Notes: a model not told the origin generated them from the sequence alone. DNA of 64,000 bases from Xanthomonas cassavae CFBP 4642 (GCF_000454545.1 NZ_CM002139.1:1105809-1169808), one strand, 5' to 3'. Counted from the stretch's first letter, positions 54,422-64,000 are shown. A program made the numbers and translations.

Positions 54422-55906
54422 TCACGCAGAGGTCCGATCGCGCCCGCCTTGCTTGGCGCGATACAACGCAGAATCGGCGTCGTGCACGATGGCATCCGGG
54501 GTGCGGGGAGCTTCGCCCGGCTCGAAGGTGGCGGCGCCCACACTGACAGTGACGTGCGCGCTGGTCGGGCTGGGCAAATGCATCAAGCCGAGTTCGGCCA
54601 CGGCGTTATGCACCGTATCTGCCAGGCGCAGCGCACCGGCCGCGTCGGTATGCGGCAGGATCATGGCGAATTCTTCGCCGCCGTAGCGCGCGGCAACATC
54701 ATCGCTGCGGCGCGAGCAAGCGGCGATGGCGCCGGCAATCAGGCGCAGGCAGGCATCGCCGTTCACATGCCCATAGCTGTCGTTGTAGAGCTTGAAATGA
54801 TCGACATCGATCATCAGGACCGACAGCGGCGACTGCTGGCGCACAGCGTCCTGCAAGAATTGTGATAACCGGTAGTCGAACGCACGGCGGTTGGCGATGC
54901 CGGTGAGCGCGTCCACCCAGGCCTCGGAGCTGAGCCGGTCCTCGTTGCGGTGCATGCGGCGCAGCTGCAGATCCAGCCAGATCCCCACGCCGAGCAGCAG
55001 CATGCAGCCGAGCGTGGCGATCACGATGCGCTGCTGTGCTGCTTGCCGCCAGCTTGCCAGCGCGTCGTCTACCGCAACGCCGGTCAACACGGTCAGTGGA
55101 TACGGGCGCGCCGACGCGAAGCTGGAGATGCGCTCCACACCATCGATCGGCGAGCGATAGGTCGCGGTGCCGTGCTTGCGTGCGCGCATGGTGACATAGA
55201 TGGAGGTGCCGGCGATCGAGACGCCTACCACGCCCTGTCGGTCGGGCCGGCGTACCAGCACGATGCCATCGTCGTTGATCATACCGATGGTGCCGTGCGG
55301 CCCCACGTCGAACGTGCTGTAGTAATGCTGGAAATACTTCAGTTGCAGCGTGACCAGCACCACGCCGGCGAACTCGCCATCGGGCGTGTTGAGCCGGCGG
55401 CTGAGTGTCATTACCCAGCTGCCATCGGAGCGGCTCTGCACCGGTGGGCCGACCAGCGACAGCGCATCGCGGTGATCGCGGTGGTACTTGAAATAGGCGC
55501 GGTCGGCGTTGTTGTGCGTTCGGGGCGTGCTGTCCAGCGACGAACTCACCCAGCTGCCATCGGCGGCGTAGATGAATATGCCATGCAGCCGGTCCGAGCG
55601 GCGCGCCTCGCGCACCAGGAAATCGTGCATCGCCGCGCCTGCGCGTGCAGAGCCTTGGTCGTGTTCGACACGCGCCACCAGTCCCGAAAGCACGGCGTCG
55701 GCGATCGACAAGGTATCGCTGGCATGCTGCGCCAGCGAATTGGCCAGGTTGGACGACTGCGTCTCCGCACTACGCAGCGCGCTCGCACGCTCCTCGTGGA
55801 TGGACCAGTATTCGGACCCGAGCAGCAACGCCCACGACACGACCAGCACGAAGCACAACGCGATGCGCTGTGCACGTTGCCGCCGCCGCTTTGTCGTTGA
55901 CGTCAC
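54422..55906 (-). CDS. Membrane-bound diguanylate cyclase (GGDEF)
   Basis: A 494-residue c-di-GMP synthase. A first membrane segment (about 14-30), a periplasmic Cache-like sensor of about 240 residues and a second segment (about 290-310) lead to a GGDEF domain. The active-site signature is intact as GGEEF (RYGGEEFAMILPH), with DVDHFKLYND before it. No EAL domain. The ligand sensed is unknown. Confidence 0.92.
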   Translation of the reverse strand: MTSTTKRRRQRAQRIALCFVLVVSWALLLGSEYWSIHEERASALRSAETQSSNLANSLAQHASDTLSIADAVLSGLVARVEHDQGSARAGAAMHDFLVREARRSDRLHGIFIYAADGSWVSSSLDSTPRTHNNADRAYFKYHRDHRDALSLVGPPVQSRSDGSWVMTLSRRLNTPDGEFAGVVLVTLQLKYFQHYYSTFDVGPHGTIGMINDDGIVLVRRPDRQGVVGVSIAGTSIYVTMRARKHGTATYRSPIDGVERISSFASARPYPLTVLTGVAVDDALASWRQAAQQRIVIATLGCMLLLGVGIWLDLQLRRMHRNEDRLSSEAWVDALTGIANRRAFDYRLSQFLQDAVRQQSPLSVLMIDVDHFKLYNDSYGHVNGDACLRLIAGAIAACSRRSDDVAARYGGEEFAMILPHTDAAGALRLADTVHNAVAELGLMHLPSPTSAHVTVSVGAATFEPGEAPRTPDAIVHDADSALYRAKQGGRDRTSA

Positions 55907-56182
55907 TGTGGCCCCCTGTTTGTCCAGCAGGGTGATGCAACCGGTGTGCCAGCCTACGCGCGCGCCTCGCGGCGATTGCGTGCAGGCGCCGGCGCAGCAT
56001 GCGGATCTGTGATTGACGGCTCAACAGGGCGCCACAGCTCGGTTGGCGGCTGCTCACGATGCTTGCGACGCCCGATATGCGCGCGTCGCAGCAACTACTC
56101 GCAGCAACGCAAGCCAGCTCGACTGCATCCGCGTCACGGCAGGCATGCTATCCAGTCCTTGGATCACACTTCGGCCCCCCCC

Positions 56183-57188
56183 ATGCGCGCCATCCGCCTA
56201 TCGCATCCCGCCGGCCTGGATGCACTGCATTCGGTCGAATTGCCCGATCCTGGGCAGCCCGCGCGTGGTCAGGTCCGCGTGCGCCTGCAGGCCAGTTCGC
56301 TCAACTTCCACGACCTTGGCGTCGTGCTTGGGCACATTCCGACCGCCGATGGGCGCATTCCAATGTCCGATGGTGCCGGTGTGGTGGAAGCGGTGGGGCT
56401 GGAGGTCAGCGAGTTCGCCGTGGGCGATCATGTTGTCCACGTTCTTTCCGCAGTGGCTGGACGGTGAGCCACTGCAGGCCGGTTGTGCGACCACGCCAGG
56501 CGATGGGGTCGATGGCTACGCACGGTCTGCGGTCGTGGCGGCCGCAACCGCGTTCACGCATGCGCCGGCCGGTTACAGCCATGCGCTGGCGGCCACCCTG
56601 ACCACCGTCGGCGTCACCGCCTGGCGTGCGCTGGTCGTCAATGGCGGGCTGAAGGCGGGCGACACGGTGTTGGTGCTGGGCACCGGTGGCGTGTCGATCT
56701 TCGCGCTGCAGTTCGCCAAGGCCATGGGCGCCACTGTGATCGCCACGTCCTCGTCCGACGAGAAGCTGGACAAGGCGCGTGCGCTCGGCGCCGACCATGT
56801 CATCAACTATCGGCAGCATGCCCAGTGGTCCGCGCAGGTGCTGGAGATCACCGACGGCCGCGGTGTGGACCATGTGGTGGAAGTCGGCGGGCCGGGAACG
56901 CTTGCCCAATCGATCCGCGCGGCGCGCGTGGGTGGGCACATCGCCCTGATCGGCGTTTTGACCGGTGCCGCCGGCCCGGTGCCGACCGCCGAAATGATGG
57001 GTCGCCAGCAGCGCCTGCAGGGCTTGGTTGTCGGCAGCCGGCGGCACCAGCAGGACCTGGTGCGTGCACTGGACGGCCTGCCGCTGCGCCCGGTGATCGA
57101 CCGCGCTTACCCGCTGGAGGCCATCGGCGAGGCATTCGCGCTGCAGAAGGCGGGCGGCCACCTGGGCAAGATCGTGCTGGAGTTTTGA
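56183..57188 (+). pseudogene. Zinc-type alcohol dehydrogenase/quinone oxidoreductase, frameshifted
   Basis: The N-terminal GroES-like part (MRAIRLSHPAGLDALHS, SSLNFHDLGVVLG) runs in one frame to about 56432, and the rest (STFFPQWLDGEPL, then the Rossmann part LVLGTGGVSIFALQFAKAMG) continues in another frame to 57188. The junction GDHVV|STFFPQW would be restored by adding one base near 56432-56437. An eight-C run lies immediately before the ATG. Either the gene is broken or the sequence has an error here. The intact protein would be about 335 residues. Confidence 0.8.
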
Positions 57189-57250
57189 GCAGCCAACCCG
57201 CTGCGCACACCGCCAGGCGGTCGCGGCCGGTGCTCGGTGCAATATGTTCG
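57187..57250 (-). repeat. Dispersed ~130-bp repeat, partial copy D
   Basis: GAGCAGCCAACCC then GCGCACACCGCCAGGCGGTCGCGGCCGGTGCTC corresponds to the right half of copy B. It starts exactly at the stop codon of the broken dehydrogenase gene. The remaining bases up to 57505 hold no gene; GATATAGA near 57463 could be a -10 element for the next operon. Confidence 0.65.
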
Positions 57251-57505
57251 GGTCCGCAGGTGATACTGCCAACACTTGACGCCTCATCGCATCGCGCATC
57301 GATACAGAGGTGCGGCCGCTCGCATCCAATGCTGAGCACGTTTCACAACCGCATGCAGACTCCAACTTCAATGCTGCTTCAGGCGATCCCCAGAATCGGG
57401 TGACCCCAGGCTCAATCGCGCATGGCTGCACTCACGCGCCTGTGACCGGTGGCCCTGCACATTGATATAGAACTGTACAAGCCAGCATTGTTGGAGATGC
57501 CAGCC

Positions 57506-58147
57506 ATGAAAGACATCAAGATGACCCGTCGCAAGGTATTGATCGCTGGCACCGCGTCCGCAGCCAGCGTCGCCGGTACCCAATTGATGGCTGCCAATGC
57601 GGTGGCGCAACGGCAGCCGGTGGAGCCGGCCAACACGTCCAGCCAGGTCGCGTTCGAGGTCAACGGCAAGCCGATCACGCTGACCCTGGATAACCGCACC
57701 ACGTTGCTGGATGCGCTGCGCGAACATCTGCAGTTGACCGGCACCAAAAAAGGCTGCGATCACGGGCAATGCGGTGCATGCACGGTGATTGTGGACGGGC
57801 AACGGATGAATGCGTGTCTGTCGCTGGCGGTGATGCACCAAGGCGCAAAGGTCATCACTATCGAGGGCCTGGGAACGCCGGACATGCTGCATCCCATGCA
57901 GGCTGCATTCGTCAAACACGATGGGTATCAATGCGGCTACTGCACGCCCGGCCAGATCTGTTCGGCGGTGGCAGTGCTGGATGAGGTCAAGCGTGGCATT
58001 CCCAGTCACGTGACCGAAGACCTCACCGCCCGGACCAAGCTCAGCACCCCGGAATTGCAGGAGCGCATGAGCGGCAATATCTGCCGTTGTGGTGCGTATT
58101 CCAATATCGTCGAAGCGATCAACGATGTGGCAGGGGAACGCGCGTGA
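57506..58147 (+). CDS. paoA: Aldehyde oxidoreductase [2Fe-2S] subunit (PaoA/YagT type)
   Basis: A 213-residue iron-sulfur subunit with a Tat signal ([10 protein letters not shown]). It carries the plant-type cluster C-x4-C-x2-C (CDHGQCGAC, final Cys in NACLS) and the second cluster [22 protein letters not shown] chose ATG 57506, behind GGAG at 9 bases. With the next two genes it forms a periplasmic molybdenum enzyme oxidising aldehydes. Confidence 0.9.
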   Translation: MKDIKMTRRKVLIAGTASAASVAGTQLMAANAVAQRQPVEPANTSSQVAFEVNGKPITLTLDNRTTLLDALREHLQLTGTKKGCDHGQCGACTVIVDGQRMNACLSLAVMHQGAKVITIEGLGTPDMLHPMQAAFVKHDGYQCGYCTPGQICSAVAVLDEVKRGIPSHVTEDLTARTKLSTPELQERMSGNICRCGAYSNIVEAINDVAGERA

Positions 58148-59094
58148 AGGCTTTCAGCTATGAGCGCGCTACCTCGCCGGCCGATGCTGCGGCCAAGGCC
58201 GCGCGTCAGCTCGGGGCCAAATTCATCGCCGGTGGCACAAATCTGCTGGACCTGATGAAGCTGCAGATCGAAACCCCGTCGCATCTGATCGACGTCAATG
58301 GCTTGAGCCTGGACACCATCGAGGCGACGCCGGAAGGTGGCTTGCGCATCGGGGCACTGGTACGCAATACCGATCTGGCTGCCGACGCGCGCGTTCGCCG
58401 CGACTATGCGGTGTTGTCGCGCGCGCTGTTGGCAGGTGCGTCGGGCCAATTGCGCAACCGTGCAACCACCGCAGGCAATCTGTTGCAGCGTACGCGCTGC
58501 CCGTATTTCTACGACACCAACCAACCATGCAACAAGCGCCTGCCTGGCAGTGGTTGCGCGGCCATTGGTGGCTTCAATCGGCAGTTGGCAGTGATCGGCA
58601 CCAGCGAGTCCTGTATCGCCACCCATCCCAGCGACATGGCAATCGCCATGCGCGTGCTCGATGCCGCGGTGGATACGGTGCGCCCGGACGGGCAGACCCG
58701 TGCAGTGCCGCTGGCGGAGTTCTATCGCCCGCCGGGTACCACGCCGCACCTGGAAACCGTCCTGGAACGAGGCGAGTTGATCACCTCGGTGACGCTGCCC
58801 AAACCACTGGGCGGAACGCATGTCTATCGCAAGGTGCGTGATCGCGCGTCCTATGCATTTGCTCTGGTGTCGGTGGCTGCCGTGGTGCAGCGCGACGGCA
58901 CCGCCCGTGTCGGCGTCGGTGGCGTGGCGTACAAACCCTGGCGTAGCGAGGCGGCCGAAGCGCAATCGCGCCAGGGCGCCCGCGCCATTGCCTCCGTGCT
59001 GCTGGAAGGCGCACAGCCCACCGAACACAACGCATTCAAGCTGCCGCTGGTCGAACGCGCCTTGACTGCGATCCTGGCCGACGCGAGGGCCTGA
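58144..59094 (+). CDS. paoB: Aldehyde oxidoreductase FAD subunit (PaoB/YagS type)
   Basis: A 316-residue FAD-binding subunit ([22 protein letters not shown]). It has extra cysteines in [20 protein letters not shown] followed by SGC, the extra [4Fe-4S] ligands found in E. coli PaoB. GTG 58144 overlaps the upstream stop by four bases (GTGA). Confidence 0.9.
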   Translation: MKAFSYERATSPADAAAKAARQLGAKFIAGGTNLLDLMKLQIETPSHLIDVNGLSLDTIEATPEGGLRIGALVRNTDLAADARVRRDYAVLSRALLAGASGQLRNRATTAGNLLQRTRCPYFYDTNQPCNKRLPGSGCAAIGGFNRQLAVIGTSESCIATHPSDMAIAMRVLDAAVDTVRPDGQTRAVPLAEFYRPPGTTPHLETVLERGELITSVTLPKPLGGTHVYRKVRDRASYAFALVSVAAVVQRDGTARVGVGGVAYKPWRSEAAEAQSRQGARAIASVLLEGAQPTEHNAFKLPLVERALTAILADARA

Positions 59095-59095
59095 C

Positions 59096-61303
59096 ATGAA
59101 ATTCGATACTCCAGCCGGAACCAACCCGACCGATCAACTCAAGATCGTGGGCAAGCCCGTGGACCGCATCGACGGGCCGCTCAAGACCACCGGCCGGGCG
59201 CCGTACGCCTACGAGCATCACGATCTGCCTGGCCGCGCCGCCTATGGACATGTGGTGGGTGCAGGCATCGCCAAGGGCACCATCCGCAGCATCGATCTGA
59301 GCGCAGCGCGCAGCGCCCCAGGCGTGCTGGGCATCGTCACCGCACAGAACGCCGGAGCGTTGCACAAGGGCAAGCTCAATACCGCCAAACTGTTGGGCGG
59401 GCCGGAGATCCAGCATTACCACCAGGCCATTGCCGTGGTGATTGCAGAGACCTTCGAGCAGGCACGTGCAGCCGGCCAGCTCATCAAGGTGGACTATGGT
59501 CGCCACGTGGGTGCCTATGGTCTGGAAAAGGCGCGCGGCGCTGCCAAGGTCACCGAGTCCGGCGGCGCACCCAATAGCAACGTGGGCGACTTCGCGGGTG
59601 CATTTGGCGCGGCACCGGTGCAGCTCGACGCCGAATACACCACGCCGGATCACTCGCACGCGATGATGGAGCCGCATGCGTCGATCGCGATGTGGGAAGG
59701 CGACACGCTCAGTGTCTGGACGTCGAACCAGATGATCGCCTGGGGCGCGCGTGATCTGGCCACCACGCTCGGCATTCCGCGCGAGCGCGTGCGGATCATG
59801 TCGCCTTACGTGGGTGGCGGATTCGGCAGCAAGTTGTTCCTGCGTGCCGATGCGGTGCTGGCGTCGCTGGCGGCGCGCGAGGTCGGGCGCCCGGTGAAGG
59901 TCATGCTGCCGCGGCCGCTGATTGCCAACAACACCACGCATCGCCCGGCCACCATACAGCGCATCCGCCTCGGCGCCGGGCGCGACGGCAAGCTCACCGC
60001 AATCGCCCACGAAACCTGGTCTGGCGACCTGCCCGATGGCGAACCGGAAATCGCCGCCGCGCAGACCCAGCTGCTGTACGCCGGTGCCAATCGACTGATT
60101 GCCACGCGGCTGGCCGTGCTCGATTTGCCTGAAGGCAATGCGATGCGCGCGCCGGGCGAAGCGCCCGGGCTGATGGCGCTGGAAATCGCCATGGACGAGA
60201 TGGCGGAAAAACTCGGCATGGACCCGGTACAGTTCCGCATCGTCAACGACACCCAGGTCGATCCGGAAAATCCGCAACGTCCGTTCTCGCAGCGGCAGCT
60301 GGTCCAGTGTCTGGAGGAGGGTGCAAAGCGGTTCGAGTGGTCCAAGCGCAGTGCCAGGCCCGCCAATACGCGCGATGGCCGCTGGCTGGTCGGAATGGGC
60401 GTGGCCGCGGCGTTTCGCAATGCGCCGGTGATGACATCCGGTGCGCGCATGCGGCTGGAGCAGGGTGGGCGCGTGGTGGTGGAAACGGACATGACCGACA
60501 TCGGCACCGGCTCCTACACCATCATCGCGCAGACCGCCGCGGAGATGCTGGGCGTGCCGCTGGACTGGGTGGATGTGCGGCTGGGCGATTCCAGTTTCCC
60601 CGCGTCGGCCGGTTCGGGCGGGCAGTGGGGGGCGAACAGTTCCACTGCCGGCGTCTACGCCGCATCGGTGAAACTGCGCGAGGCCGTTGCCGCCCGGCTT
60701 GGGCTGGACCCGGCCAGGGCCGAGTTCGTCGATGGCCATGTGCGTGCCGGTGGCAAGCGCATCGCGCTTGGCGATGCGGCTGCCAACGGTGCATTGGTGG
60801 TGGAAGACAGGATCGAGTTCGGCGACCTGGCGAAGCAGCAGCAGCTGTCCACCTTCGGTGCGCACTTTGTCGAGGTCGGTGTGGATATCGCCACTGCGGA
60901 AATACGCATTCGCCGCATGCTTGCGGTGTGCGCGGCCGGGCGCATCCTCAACCCCAAGTCTGCGCGCAGCCAGGTCATCGGCGGCATGACGATGGGGGCG
61001 GGTGCGGCATTGATGGAAGAGCTGGCGGTGGACAGACGCTTCGGCTTCTTCGTCAATCACGATCTGGCCGGATACGAAGTGCCGGTGCATGCGGATATCC
61101 CGCACCAGGAAGTGATCTTCCTGGAAGAGAGCGATCCGATGTCTTCGCCCATGAAGGCCAAAGGCGTGGGCGAGCTCGGCATCTGCGGCGTGGCGGCGGC
61201 GATCGCCAATGCGGTCTATCACGCCACCGGGATGCGCGTGCGCAATTACCCGGTCACGCTCGAGAAGCTGCTGCCGCACCTGCCCGAGTCGCTGCGCGCG
61301 TGA
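59096..61303 (+). CDS. paoC: Aldehyde oxidoreductase molybdopterin subunit (PaoC/YagR type)
   Basis: A 735-residue molybdenum cofactor subunit. Landmarks are GGGFGSKLFLRADA, MRAPGEAPGLMALE and the catalytic glutamate in KGVGELGICG. No separate signal; it is exported in complex with the Tat-signal small subunit. One base separates it from paoB, and it overlaps the XdhC gene by four. Confidence 0.93.
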   Translation: MKFDTPAGTNPTDQLKIVGKPVDRIDGPLKTTGRAPYAYEHHDLPGRAAYGHVVGAGIAKGTIRSIDLSAARSAPGVLGIVTAQNAGALHKGKLNTAKLLGGPEIQHYHQAIAVVIAETFEQARAAGQLIKVDYGRHVGAYGLEKARGAAKVTESGGAPNSNVGDFAGAFGAAPVQLDAEYTTPDHSHAMMEPHASIAMWEGDTLSVWTSNQMIAWGARDLATTLGIPRERVRIMSPYVGGGFGSKLFLRADAVLASLAAREVGRPVKVMLPRPLIANNTTHRPATIQRIRLGAGRDGKLTAIAHETWSGDLPDGEPEIAAAQTQLLYAGANRLIATRLAVLDLPEGNAMRAPGEAPGLMALEIAMDEMAEKLGMDPVQFRIVNDTQVDPENPQRPFSQRQLVQCLEEGAKRFEWSKRSARPANTRDGRWLVGMGVAAAFRNAPVMTSGARMRLEQGGRVVVETDMTDIGTGSYTIIAQTAAEMLGVPLDWVDVRLGDSSFPASAGSGGQWGANSSTAGVYAASVKLREAVAARLGLDPARAEFVDGHVRAGGKRIALGDAAANGALVVEDRIEFGDLAKQQQLSTFGAHFVEVGVDIATAEIRIRRMLAVCAAGRILNPKSARSQVIGGMTMGAGAALMEELAVDRRFGFFVNHDLAGYEVPVHADIPHQEVIFLEESDPMSSPMKAKGVGELGICGVAAAIANAVYHATGMRVRNYPVTLEKLLPHLPESLRA

Positions 61304-62325
61304 GCGCGATAGTCGCACCGGTCACGCAGGGGGCGCCGGCCGACTCGGCGTGGCCAGCGTGGCCGGGCTATGCCTTGCACGAGGATTTGCTGCCGGTCTT
61401 GACGGCGTGGCAGCGTGCCGGGCAGCGCGTTGCGATGGCCACCTTGATCGATGTGCAAGGATCCTCGCCGCGGCCATTGGGCAGCGAGATGGCGATCAGC
61501 GCCGACGGCGGGGTGGCTGGGTACGTGTCCGGCGGTTGCGTGGAAGCGGCCGTAGCGCACGAGGCACTGGCTGCCTTGCGCGATGGGCGTCCGCGCTGGC
61601 TGGACTACGGCGAAGGCAGCGAGGTGCTGGATATCCAGCTCAGCTGTGGTGGACGCATCGGCGTGCTGGTCTGGCCGGTGCCGGACCTGGCGGAGCACCT
61701 GGCACGCTGGCGCAATGCGCGCCAGCATCGGCGTGCATTTCATGTTGCGCTCGACCGCGTGACCGGGGCGGTACGCTATCCCGCCAGCGCCCAGGACGCG
61801 CGTGCGAGCGAGTTCGTACGCGTGCATCGCCCCGCGTTGCGGTTGGTGGTGGTCGGTGCCGATCCGGCGCTATTGGTGCTGGTGGCATTGGCCAGCCAGA
61901 TGGGCTTTGAACTGCGTGTCCTGCGGCCGCACGGCCCCAGCGAACCGCCGCCCGGTTTGGCGCCGGAACACTACGATCGCCGCGCGCTGGGCGATGCGCT
62001 CGCCGCCTTGCAGCTGGACGCCAACACTGTGTTGTACAGCCTGGCGCACGATAGCCAGACCGACCTGCAGGTCGCATGTCGCGGCCTGGCGTCCCACGTC
62101 GCGTGCATCGGGATCCTCGGCAGCCGGCACAAGCGCGAAGCGCGCCTGCAGGCACTGCGCGCCCTCGGGCACGACGATGCAGCACTCGCGCGCCTGCGGC
62201 TGCCTGCCGGCTGGCGCATGGGGCGGTCGTCGCCGCACACCATCGCGCTCGGCATCATCGCCGAAGCCACGCAGGCAGTGGCAGACGCGCAGATGAGTTT
62301 CGTAGGCGTGCGCGCGGACAGGTAA
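61300..62325 (+). CDS. XdhC/PaoD-like molybdenum cofactor insertion protein
   Basis: A 341-residue XdhC-family chaperone. ATLIDVQGSSPRPLGSEMAI, GYVSGGCVEAAVA and the C-terminal GILGSRHKREAR / SSPHTIALGIIAEA blocks are all present. It would bind and sulfurate or insert the cofactor for the PaoABC enzyme. GTG 61300 overlaps paoC (GTGA). Confidence 0.9.
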   Translation: MSAIVAPVTQGAPADSAWPAWPGYALHEDLLPVLTAWQRAGQRVAMATLIDVQGSSPRPLGSEMAISADGGVAGYVSGGCVEAAVAHEALAALRDGRPRWLDYGEGSEVLDIQLSCGGRIGVLVWPVPDLAEHLARWRNARQHRRAFHVALDRVTGAVRYPASAQDARASEFVRVHRPALRLVVVGADPALLVLVALASQMGFELRVLRPHGPSEPPPGLAPEHYDRRALGDALAALQLDANTVLYSLAHDSQTDLQVACRGLASHVACIGILGSRHKREARLQALRALGHDDAALARLRLPAGWRMGRSSPHTIALGIIAEATQAVADAQMSFVGVRADR

Positions 62326-62925
62326 CGTTCGGCACAGGGGGGTGGTTTGTCGCGTCTGGCGGCCGTGTTGCTTCACGAACAAGCGGCAGACCTATGCCGA
62401 CGAGGCGCATCTGACACGCCCGCGCACGGCCACGATTGGATGGGAACCTGGCCTCGCGCATCCGGTGACGGGGTCGCTGCCGACAAGCGGATCGTCGTGA
62501 CTGAGCGGCGCCAACGCCATTGCGCTTGATCCATGCGTCGCGTGCATCTGCGCAACGTTCTTCTGACTGTGCCAAGCCCATGCGTAACAGCCGACAGGAC
62601 CGGGCATCGCGAACGCACAACCGTCGGCGCTGCAAGCGATGTGCGTCATGCGCGTGCTGCGCGAGCACGCAACGCCGCAGTTGCCGTGTGCAGTCACCTC
62701 GCACGCACAGTCCGATCTCTACGCTGGGTTCGTCTCCACGTTGTAAGACGTCGCCATGTCTGCTGTTTCTGTTTCCAATGACGACGTGCTCTGCGATCGA
62801 TGCGCCATCGACTCGCATGCATCAGCCTGCCGCACGCGCCGGTCGCGCGACCGCGCTATGTCAGCCTCGGCCTTGTCACCGCGCCGCAGACAAGCGCCTA
62901 GATCCATGCAACGCGATCCTGGGAC
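62326..62925. other. Gap between the XdhC and MocA-like genes
   Basis: I see no gene, terminator or recognisable repeat in these 600 bases. Several overlapping open frames lack recognisable protein features, so the sequence may be decayed coding DNA. Confidence 0.4.
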
Positions 62926-63534
62926 ATGAGCAACGATCATGCGGCGTTGGTACTGGCTGCCGGTACCGGACGGCGGCTGGGACGTTCCAAGCAATTGCTG
63001 ATGCGCGATGGCGAACCGTTGCTGCGGCGTGCAGCACGTATCGCGTTGCAGACCGCGCCACATCGGTGCGTCGTCGTGCTGGGGGCGGACGCGGACAGGC
63101 TTGTCGAGGTGCTGCACGGGCTTGAGGTGGAAGTGCTGACGCACGCGGACTGGTCCGATGGCATGGGGTCCAGCCTTGCGGCATCGCGCCGGCATATCCA
63201 GGGCGACGCCAGTCTGCGTCGTAGCCTGATCCTGGGCTGCGACCAACCGGCGCTGGACGCGCCGCACCTGCGGGCCCTGCTGGAGGAGGCCGATCGGGCC
63301 AGCTCCGGGTGTGCCACCAGCGGCTACGCCGGCGTGCGCGGCGTCCCGGCCGTGGTCACGCATGCGGCCTGGGCAGACGTGGCGCTGACCGGCGACAACG
63401 GCTTGCGCGGCCTGTTCGCAGGCCTGGATGTGGAAACCCTGGGCTGCATCAGCGCGCCGGCACTGGCGCTGGATGTGGACACCCCCAGCGATTTGGAAGC
63501 CGCACGCCGGCGTGGTTGGGTGGACCGGGAGTGA
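62926..63534 (+). CDS. MocA-like molybdopterin nucleotidyltransferase
   Basis: A 202-residue NTP transferase. The nucleotide motif is LVLAAGTGRRLGRSKQLL, and GCDQPALDAPHLRALLEEAD supplies the metal-binding aspartate. It resembles MocA, which makes molybdopterin cytosine dinucleotide, the cofactor used by PaoC. Its place after the pao and XdhC genes fits that task. Confidence 0.87.
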   Translation: MSNDHAALVLAAGTGRRLGRSKQLLMRDGEPLLRRAARIALQTAPHRCVVVLGADADRLVEVLHGLEVEVLTHADWSDGMGSSLAASRRHIQGDASLRRSLILGCDQPALDAPHLRALLEEADRASSGCATSGYAGVRGVPAVVTHAAWADVALTGDNGLRGLFAGLDVETLGCISAPALALDVDTPSDLEAARRRGWVDRE

Positions 63535-63544
63535 GACGCAACGT

Positions 63545-63567
63545 CGGGTATCGATCAGCGATACCCG
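63545..63567 (-). terminator. Hairpin between convergent genes
   Basis: CGGGTATCG-ATCAG-CGATACCCG is a perfect 9-bp stem between the MocA-like gene and the small peptide gene. It lacks a T run, so terminator function is only likely. Confidence 0.5.
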
Positions 63568-63598
63568 GCAGCTTACGCCTCGGTGCAGCGAGGCCCGA

Positions 63599-63694
63599 TC
63601 AGGACCACAGCACCAGGGCTTCCCTGATCACCAGGACATAGCCCACAACCATCGCGGTCTTGACCGGAAACTGAAACTTTCTGAGCAGATGCAT
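63599..63694 (-). CDS. Candidate 31-residue membrane peptide
   Basis: An ATG at 63694 lies 6 bases after GGGGAGGGG, among the strongest ribosome sites in the window. The peptide starts MHLLRKFQFPVK, followed by a hydrophobic stretch (TAMVVGYVLVI) and ends ALVLWS. A longer 63-residue version starting at GTG 63790 is possible but has a poorly spaced ribosome site. No family recognised. A hairpin lies downstream and a CRP/Clp-like site about 125 bases upstream. Confidence 0.5.
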   Translation of the reverse strand: MHLLRKFQFPVKTAMVVGYVLVIREALVLWS

Positions 63695-64000
63695 GCGAAA
63701 CCCCTCCCCCGAGGCAGTGTCTATGAGCGCCGGTTCCCCTGACGCGCCGTCCACGCTCTCTATGACGGCCGCCTGTGACGATTTCTTCACTCCGTTTGTC
63801 GGAATGTAGCCTTTGATGTGAACTGTGTCACGTAAGAATTTTCCTACTCAGCCGCCGGTGTCCGCCCGACGGCACGGCCATTAGCAAATATGCACCTGAT
63901 TAGCCCCGACTCTCAGCCATGAAAATTGCTCGCTGCACGTAAAACCTGCTCTGGGCATGGTGTGGATTGCATCATGGCCGTGGCAAGTCGTGGCAGCATC
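63695..64000. other. Right-edge region upstream of the peptide gene
   Basis: Apart from the Clp-like site, this region is more AT-rich than its surroundings (TAAGAATTTTCC, GCAAATATGC), which is typical of promoters. No gene is seen before the window ends. Confidence 0.4.
63817..63832 (-). promoter_or_regulatory. Candidate CRP/Clp binding site
   Basis: TGTGAACTGTGTCACG matches the CRP-family consensus TGTGA-N6-TCACA at 9 of 10 specified positions. Xanthomonads have the CRP homologue Clp, which recognises this type of site. Confidence 0.5.

Noticed and set aside
59036..61318. A 760-codon open frame on the minus strand
   Set aside because: Antisense to paoC, His/Arg-rich composition typical of shadow frames.

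Overview
The window is a 64 kb piece of a high-GC gammaproteobacterial chromosome, almost certainly Xanthomonas or a very close relative. The best evidence is the fused aspartokinase/diaminopimelate decarboxylase, the MurL/MurD2 pair for L-glutamate-first peptidoglycan precursors, the pilT-yggS-proC arrangement, and the dense GGGATTC-type intergenic repeats. I could not settle the species. I found no rRNA, tRNA, CRISPR array, prophage or intact insertion sequence.

Left part (1-10.7 kb): after the tail of a HutD-like gene comes a leftward iron-uptake operon: TonB-dependent receptor, PiuC-type hydroxylase, SEL1-repeat protein, PepSY membrane protein, DUF2271 protein, DUF4198 protein, ApbE flavin transferase, and a membrane-anchored flavodoxin/ferredoxin-reductase protein. 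It reads as uptake of a ferric (catechol) siderophore followed by flavin-dependent reduction at the inner membrane. A candidate Fur-type palindrome lies upstream. A Rieske protein and a GNAT acetyltransferase follow.

11-31.7 kb is housekeeping: sufS-D-C-B plus a Rrf2 regulator, a SET-domain methyltransferase, a DJ-1/PfpI protein, small envelope proteins, an M23 peptidase, a lysine-rich HU protein, proC, yggS, pilT-pilU, a YitT protein, tag, yqgE-ruvX-pyrB, osmC and a glycine-zipper protein.

31.9-42.7 kb holds two tandem phzF-like genes, lysC-lysA, murL-murD2, a dienelactone hydrolase, a polyprenyl synthase and ssb.

The most interesting block is 43.6-53.4 kb. Two convergent operons encode a complete-looking periplasmic 3-keto-glycoside route: a GMC dehydrogenase with a Tat-exported small subunit and a cytochrome c, a DUF1080 3-keto-sugar hydrolase, three TIM-barrel isomerase/epimerase-like proteins, a Gfo/Idh/MocA oxidoreductase and an MFS transporter. 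A LacI regulator is divergent from the leftward operon. The same 15-base operator-like palindrome lies at the start of both operons, which ties them into one local regulon.

53.4-64 kb carries a mosaic ATPase-domain gene (possibly a remnant), a GGDEF diguanylate cyclase, a frameshifted alcohol dehydrogenase, a PaoABC-type molybdenum aldehyde oxidoreductase operon with XdhC- and MocA-like maturation genes, and a likely 31-residue membrane peptide gene at the right edge. Dispersed repeats punctuate the window: a roughly 130-base element present four times, inverted GGGATTC tracts, and an 18-copy heptanucleotide array.
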